DNA of 64,000 nt from Macrosoma leucophasiata (Eukaryota > Arthropoda > Insecta > Lepidoptera > Hedylidae). Positions 58,946 to 64,000 of the stretch are shown here, one piece after another; position 1 is the first letter of the stretch, and every line of letters begins with the position of its first letter. The notes below the pieces were generated by a model that was not told where the DNA came from, made no database searches, and saw only the letters and a program-made list of their open reading frames with translations. Position numbers and translations under genes: made by a program. The stretch covers positions 21,016,001-21,080,000 of the forward strand of contig JAWQUS010000021.1 in assembly GCA_036365455.1 (NCBI GenBank), written 5' to 3'.

Positions 58946-59871
58946 GCGAGCTCGGCCCTGGTCATCACACGTCACACGTCCTCAAAAAATGGGTAAATTA
59001 AAGAAGAATCCAAAAAAAATACAATTAATTTATTCAAGTATATATTTTAGAGTTACAACCACATTAAATTCAAACGATTTTATCATTTTCAACTATGTTA
59101 AACATGGCGGCGATACAGCCGACACTTGGGATCAATCGATTTTTATAGTATTTAGAAAATATTGCTTTTTTCTCCAAGTTCTTTATTAAAAATTGAAAAT
59201 GTCAAAATGACATCGCCCGCCATATTCGCCATGTTAGTTTTGAGTCGCAATTCTAACTGCAAATTATGTTTTGTAACTGCAAACAAAGCTAAATAAGTGA
59301 AAATATGCAGTAAAAACGTTTTTATATTGATTTTGCCTGTTTAATGATATTGTGTACAATACATGGCCGGAGGTCCATACATTTTTGCAACATCTCTTTT
59401 AAAAACTGAATGAACACATTGTATCGATATTGTGATTTGTTAAGCTTATGAAATATATTTTATTTATTTTTTTATGTGACGGCATATGGATGTCGTTACA
59501 GTAGGTGTGATTTGTTTCTACGACTACAAGTAATAAAAAAATCCAGTCAAAAAATTTAATAACATCAAAATTATATGTAAATGTGAATGCTTACAAAAAA
59601 TATGAAATCCACTAAATCTTTAGAATGTTCCCACGGGGACAATGAGCTTAGCAGAAATAGTTGAAGAAGAAAAGCTATTGTAAAAAAATAAATATCTAAT
59701 CATGATGTATGGTCAGGTAAACGACTGGTAGTACAAACTACAAATGGGGTCTTTATGTGATTGTAATAAGCTGTATTTGATAAATTTTGGAAAAACCTGA
59801 CGGTACATTCACATATTCATACGTTTTCACGTAATTTTCTTATTATATTTACATAAAACTATTCTACATTT
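58946..59871. other. Intergenic DNA
   Basis: AT-rich. The text around 59050-59240 has two related phrases (AACATGGCGGCGATAC and CGCCATATTCGCCATGTTAG) in opposite orientation, hinting at a decayed foldback element. No gene. Confidence 0.35.
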
Positions 59872-60162
59872 ACCGGTGGTAGAGCCTCAGTGATGGAGCT
59901 CGAGGGCGTAGGCATAACCTAATCAACTTGCCGTTAAATGATAGTGTAGTGATGAGGTGACAAACAAGAACACATTGATGGTAAGTGAATACTGCAGATT
60001 GTATTCATCCACATAAAACCAAAGATTTCAATGTAGCACTCCAGAGGTCTAAATTGTAATACCCGGCATTACCACTTGACTGGAACGTGACGACGCTGAA
60101 AACTAGCATTTATGCGGCCTTCACCCTCTTTCAGCTCCTGCACTGGAGCTCTACCGCCCGTA
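59872..60162. repeat. Two SINE-A pieces joined head-out as an inverted pair
   Basis: 59872-59949 is forward (ACCGGTGGTAGAGCCTCAGT GATGGAGCTCGAGGGCGTAG…). 59950-60162 is reversed (GAGGTGACAAACAAGAACAC … CTGCACTGGAGCTCTACCGC). The result is one unit with matching GGTGGTAGAGC-type ends pointing inward. Confidence 0.7.
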
Positions 60163-60750
60163 TATAATCACAAGGCACGTTTCCATTTCAACTGATGTTG
60201 CAATCGAAAATAACTGGTCAGATTAGAAACACTTCAATATAAGATTTGAAATATGATTTTCATTTGACTGAACTTATGTGATACTTCAGAATATTGTCTC
60301 CATCTTTATCTATAGCTTCATGTGTTCCATGGGCCTCACATGCGACACTGTTGGGGTATTTAATGAAATACAATTGTGAAGACCTGGTGGAGAATTGAGG
60401 AGCGGAGTGCCGGCCTTTAGTAAAACAAAGGTAACTGCGACTTTTTCGTCGGATTCGTAAATAGAACGTGTCACGGTTCGGCGTAGGAAGTGTAAGGTGG
60501 ATAAGTAAAACTATGACTCCAGTTAGAAGTAGAGTGATTCAATGAAATTCAGGTGCGAGGAGACGGTTGGGTGTTGTGGGGGACGGCCGGAATACTATAA
60601 CGAGTGTGGAAGGTCTAATATTTTTCGTGGCAAAGTTTCGTGTCTTTTATTCATCAAATTTTTAGACGCTGAGATTATAAAACTAACGATTTTTAATAAG
60701 CATTTTACAGAAATTTATGCTTCTTTAAAACTAAATACCTTGTAAATTAC

Positions 60751-61005
60751 TTTTTTTTTTATATAAGGAAGGTGGCAGACAATCATGCAGTTCACATTGA
60801 TGTTAAGTGATGACTGTAGCCTATAGAGATCTACATAAAAACCCAGAGGTCAAAATGCAGATGCGTTGCCACTCCTGAGACCTAAGGCGTCATGTCTCTA
60901 TGATAGTTATTACGGAGCCATACATTACCATGTAACCGAAACACGATAGTGCCGAACACTACCATTTAGCGACAGATAGATTAGGTAGGTAATGCGGTGG
61001 TATTA
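60751..61005 (-). repeat. SINE-A, missing its palindromic end
   Basis: A T-run, GAAGGTGGCAGACAATCATG CAGTTCACATTG … ACCATTTAGCGACAGATAGA. It stops after AATGCGGTGGT. Confidence 0.8.
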
Positions 61006-61650
61006 TTTAGTAAAGACCAAAGTAGGTATTGAAAGTTTGACACCAGGTCAAAGTTAAGTCATAGTGCGGTGTGGGGATTTTGCCCTTAATTAGTTCCATA
61101 AATAAAGACAAGGTGAGTTTTATGTCGAAAAACCCAATAAAAATTTTCTTGCAACAAATATTTAATGAAACATTATGTTATACAAAATTGAAATTTAGTA
61201 AAATCTTAGAGCAATGTTCAATTATATAAATCTAAATACACGCTGGTACTGCATCCTTCATCACCCTATCTACTCGTATGTACTAGTAGTGATTCCCTCC
61301 CTCATCTTACCTTGTGCAGAAAAAATAAAAAAGGTACACACGGTAAAACAGCTCTGAAATGTTATCAAGTGAAGAATATTTCCTAGTATTTCATATATTT
61401 AACTCTCCGGAAAATAAAGTTTCTAATTGAACTTTTGTATGAATTGCTTCTTCTATTGTTAGGAAAGTCGATTCGTATCCCGGTGATTAAAATAAATACC
61501 AGCAGATATTCTCCTCGATAGTGTATCTAAACAGTTTTACCTTGTACCACTTTTCACTTTTTCTATACAGATCAATGATGACCATGATTCTTTGACAAGT
61601 TTACACGAGTAGATAATACAAATCGATTGGTAACGTTTTAAGTGCTAGTG
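61006..61650. other. Intergenic DNA
   Basis: Nothing recognised. Confidence 0.4.
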
Positions 61651-61797
61651 CTAAGAATCACTGCCGATGACACCTTTGTCATGCAGTGATTCTTGTTCCT
61701 CCAGTCTGAGGGCGGTCAGGGCAACGGTCGCCGCGGTCTCTCGCGTAGCAAAAGTGTAACCGTGGACCGCATCTTTGACTCGAGAAACTCTGTATTC
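61651..61797 (-). other. Possible coding exon, strand uncertain
   Basis: On the - strand a 48-residue frame starts right after an AG (61798-61799) and ends at TAG (61651-61653). It includes VHGYTFATRETAATVALTAL and RLEEQESLH, in GC-rich codons. On the + strand a strong acceptor (TTCTTGTTCCTCCAG, ending 61704) opens a frame with SRSKSVTVDRIFDSRNS. Either could be a real exon and I cannot choose. On the - strand it would be downstream of the U-box gene's stop. Confidence 0.28.
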
Positions 61798-61949
61798 CTA
61801 AAGCCGCTTTTCTATAAATTACGTTCCGTTCTTTTTACTAGAGGATAAATGCGAAACACGCCATTTCAAATTTTCCTTTAAACCGACCGATACCTGCGTA
61901 AGTACTTATGTCGGTGAGATACAGAAAGCCAGCACGAACAGACGCGGCC

Positions 61950-62154
61950 TACCGCCAGCCGCAGTAGTGGCGCAGCGCCCACAGCGCCCCTACCGCCAGC
62001 CGCAGTAGTGGCGCAGCGCCCACAGCGCCCCTACCGCCAGCCGCAGTAGTGGCGCAGCGCCCACAGCGCCCCTACCGCCAGCCGCAGTAGTGGCGCAGCG
62101 CCCTCAGCGCCCCTACCGCCAGCCGCAGTAGTAGCGCAGCGCCCGCAGCGCGCC
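61950..62154 (-). repeat. 41-bp tandem array that includes the U-box gene's stop codon
   Basis: TACCGCCAGCCGCAGTAGTG begins units at 61950, 61991, 62032 and 62073, and a fifth with one change at 62114. The fifth unit is the last 13 codons and part of the TAG stop of the U-box gene. The other four are downstream copies. Confidence 0.96.
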
Positions 62155-62225
62155 GTAGTTGGGCGCCGAGCGCCGCGCGCGCAGCCGCCGCCCCGTCATC
62201 GGGGACATCGCGGACACGCCGCCTT
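62113..62225 (-). CDS. U-box gene terminal exon
   Basis: The acceptor is AACGTGTTGCAG. Two bases complete Glu, then GGVSAMSPMTGRRLRARRSA and PNYGALRALRYYCGWR, ending in TAG (62115-62113). SPMT and the APNYALR-like helix are the second half of a U-box. Confidence 0.82.
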
Positions 62226-63793
62226 CTGCAACACGTTATATCGCGCTCTGTCTATACATCATCGTCATGTCATTACCAAAACTTGAATTAAACCATTTTG
62301 TTTTATTTGAATTCTACTAACAGCAGCAACATAAAGTGTAGATTACGATATTCCTTGTTGCGCGAGGCATATCAGACTATCACTACTTTAATATTTCAAG
62401 ACGAAACACAACCCACGGGGCGGCTTAGAAAACTTTAAAAAAAGGATTTTTAAGTCTTTATGTATGTTATGAAAACACATGAGACTAATGCGAAGTTCAA
62501 GTTCAGTGAAATGTTGGTAGTATGGAGTGTGGAGTGCCTCCGTACGGGCGACTTCTGTAGGTGAAGCCGTCCGCGGCGCTTGCTGTAGTGTGGAATGTCA
62601 AGAGTGGAGTGTGGAATCGATAGTATGGAGTGTGTAGTGGGGAGTGCGTGAGTACCGGCCACGTGTGTCCAGAGCAGCAGCGCGACACGCGAGTAGGTGA
62701 AGCCGTCGGCGGCGCGCGCCGGCTCGCGCTGCAGGCGGTGCGACAGCGGACACAGCAGCCCGTGCGCCGCGCCCATCGCGCTCGCCTCCTGCCGGATACA
62801 TACACAATTTGATAGAAACGATACAAAATATTGCGTCACAGCAAGCAACAAATATGCTACAAAGGTTTGCATAGTGAGTATAGACCAGGACAGGAGAGGG
62901 CGGAGCGCGGCGCAGCCAGCGCAGTTCGAGCAGCACTCGCTCGCGAGTCGCGCTCACGTCGATACCCTCCACGCCTTCCATCGCCTCTACTGGAAGAACA
63001 AAATATGTACTGCTTTCATTTCAAAAATTACAGATGTCATTTTGCTTAGTTGCAAAAACGGACAGTTTTGCAATCTTAGTTGCAAAATTATCAAGCTATT
63101 GAAGCCACAGGCTGTATAGAATAATAATATACAGAACAGTAAAATGAGGTTCACTCCAATCGAATGGGTCTAGAAAAACACTTACAAAAATAGCAAGAAA
63201 GATTTCCTAATGATCGGTAAGACTCACGTTCAGGAATAGTGTTATAATAACCATAGTATGCACGTATGTATCTTCACGTCAAGTCCCTTAGGTCGGGGTA
63301 GGAAGATATTGTGAAACGCTACATTTTCCGGTCCTGATACACAATACAACGTTAGTATAAACGTAATTTCACGTCTGTAGTACTAAGAAAAGTTGGCAGA
63401 GATAAATACATACATGCAACCCTTGATTCGCCAGTTACATTTAATTATGTATAATAGAGAGTCTTTTCATCTCCAGGCACATTACCAATTTCCGTGGGTA
63501 ACACTGGGAGAGTTCCGAAAACTAGTAAAATCCCAAGAGCACTTCCCATGACTCAGACATGAAACCCTGGAGCACAGTATTTCAAGAAAGGATATAATTC
63601 AAAACTGCTTATAAGCGATTACTGACTAAATTTTCAAACGCAAAAAGGCGACGCGAATTGAAAGGCATACCCTCATGTACAAGGGCGTGCAGCACCTCGT
63701 GCAGCGGGTCGTCGAGCAGGCGCGCGCCCGTCAGACCGCCGCCGCGCGCCGCTAGCTCCAGCGCCGCCTCCTCCTCCGCGCTCACGTTGCTGC
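62113..63793 (-). CDS. U-box protein, C-terminal part (4 exons), probable E3 ubiquitin ligase
   Basis: Exons in transcript order are 63793-63671, 62989-62886, 62788-62656 and 62225-62113, with GT/AG and matching phases throughout. The joined product has an acidic/Ala-rich start, a Leu-rich stretch with GARLLDDPLHEVLHALVHE and an ATRERVLLELRWLRR helix, then the U-box: LLCPLSHRLQREPARAADGF, TYSRVALLLW, and SPMTGRRL…APNYGALRALRYY. U-boxes recruit ubiquitin-charged E2 enzymes (family knowledge). The stretch before it could be a SAM domain, which would suggest a WDSUB1-like protein, but that is a guess. The 5' exons lie beyond 64000. Confidence 0.8.
62516..62582 (-). repeat. Partial duplicate of U-box exon 3 in the next intron
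   Basis: On the + strand GTAGGTGAAGCCGTCCGCGG CGC (62557-62579) repeats exon-3 bases 62693-62715 with one mismatch. The flank TAGTATGGAGTGTGGAGTGC repeats text beside the exon-3 donor (62620-62640). It would encode another AADGFTY. Confidence 0.8.
62656..62788 (-). CDS. U-box gene exon 3 of the visible part
   Basis: The acceptor is TGTATCCGGCAG. Phase 0 in. Encodes EASAMGAAHGLLCPLSHRLQ and REPARAADGFTYSRVALLLW, then THVA. The donor is GCCG|GTACTC, phase 1 out. Confidence 0.85.
62886..62989 (-). CDS. U-box gene exon 2 of the visible part
   Basis: The acceptor is TTTTGTTCTTCCAG. Two bases finish Val. Encodes EAMEGVEGIDVSATRERVLL and ELRWLRRAPPSPVL. The donor is CCTG|GTCTAT, phase 0 out. A GTC-type donor is weak but keeps the frame. 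Confidence 0.75.
63262..63345 (-). repeat. RTE-like tail fragment in U-box intron
   Basis: The reverse complement of the 28420-28475 end: GTATCTTCACGTCAAGTCCC TTAGGTCGGGGTAGGAAG. Confidence 0.6.
63361..63580 (-). repeat. SINE-B, diverged, in U-box intron
   Basis: ACGTAATTTCACGTCTGTAG … GATTCGCCAGTTACATTTAA … CAGGCACATTACC, ending near the tRNA-like head ATGAAACCCTGGAGCACAG. Confidence 0.65.
63671..63793 (-). CDS. U-box gene exon 1 of the visible part
   Basis: The acceptor is GTTTGTGTGTCCAG. Two bases complete a codon from a missing exon, then SNVSAEEEAALELAARGGGL TGARLLDDPLHEVLHALVHE and one leftover G before the donor GGTATGCC. Confidence 0.78.
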
Positions 63794-64000
63794 CTGGACA
63801 CACAAACACACTATAGCGGTCGGGTCGAGCGGCTGACATACAATCAATGTTTGTATTACAGAAGAGGGCCATTAGAGCGATGTATAACTTACGTAGTCGT
63901 GATTCTTTGAAAGAACTAAATATAATGACATAAACAACACTACAACTACGACTAAATACAATTTAAAAAAAATAAATATAATGACAGTCCTTTGCCATTA
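63794..64000. other. U-box gene intron running off the window
   Basis: AT-rich. No further exon seen. Confidence 0.6.

Noticed and set aside
62503..62826. Unspliced reading through U-box exon 3 into its intron
   Set aside because: The spliced model keeps phase across four exons and completes the U-box (SPMT, APNYALR-like). The unspliced frames run into simple repeated intron text.

Overview
This window looks like nuclear DNA of a lepidopteran insect (moth or butterfly). It is AT-rich and intron-rich, and GC-rich exons sit in AT-rich surroundings. It is packed with small tRNA-derived and other SINE-like repeats, foldback (MITE-like) elements, mariner and several non-LTR retrotransposon families of the kind found in Lepidoptera. 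No bacterial, organellar or viral gene organisation is visible. The order is inferred from repeat style, not from a database match.

Two real host genes can be modelled. (1) On the + strand, seven exons from 39468 to 46282 form the 3' part of a dpr-family gene: a two-immunoglobulin cell-surface protein with both disulphide cysteine pairs, N-glycosylation sites and a hydrophobic C-terminus. All exon phases agree. The 5' exons with the signal peptide are not found and probably lie upstream, perhaps outside the window. A 3' UTR of about 1 kb follows, with a 39-bp minisatellite and an AATAAA signal near 47308. (2) On the - strand, four phase-consistent exons from 63793 down to 62113 encode the C-terminus of a U-box protein (probable E3 ubiquitin ligase). 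A possible SAM-like stretch precedes the U-box, and the gene continues beyond the right edge.

Layout: 1-18 kb is gene-poor and full of SINEs, LINE-tail fragments and two foldback elements. 18.15-21.03 kb holds a 5'-truncated CR1-like LINE with an open 841-codon endonuclease/RT frame, inserted into an older repeat. 22.67-23.82 kb holds a separate LINE ORF1 remnant. 24-39 kb is a mosaic of SINEs, an RTE-like ORF2 end (28.1 kb) and a decayed RT fragment (31.1-31.9 kb). 39.5-47.3 kb is the dpr gene. 47.45-47.81 kb is a foldback element. 48.7-52.16 kb is a second, decayed copy of the CR1-like LINE, split by a SINE. 52.6-54 kb has mariner and ORF1-type fragments. 54-58.7 kb is a repeat-poor block crowded with TAGGTA/TACCTA words. 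59-61 kb has more SINEs, and 61.65-63.8 kb holds the U-box gene end and its tandem repeats.

The most unusual theme is that three short duplications start from exon edges: the dpr exon-5 splice donor copied in a 44-bp array, the U-box stop-codon end copied in a 41-bp array, and a partial copy of the U-box core exon inside the following intron. Also notable are two LINE copies sharing a YADN (not YADD) reverse-transcriptase motif, and two perfect 21-bp-arm hairpins.
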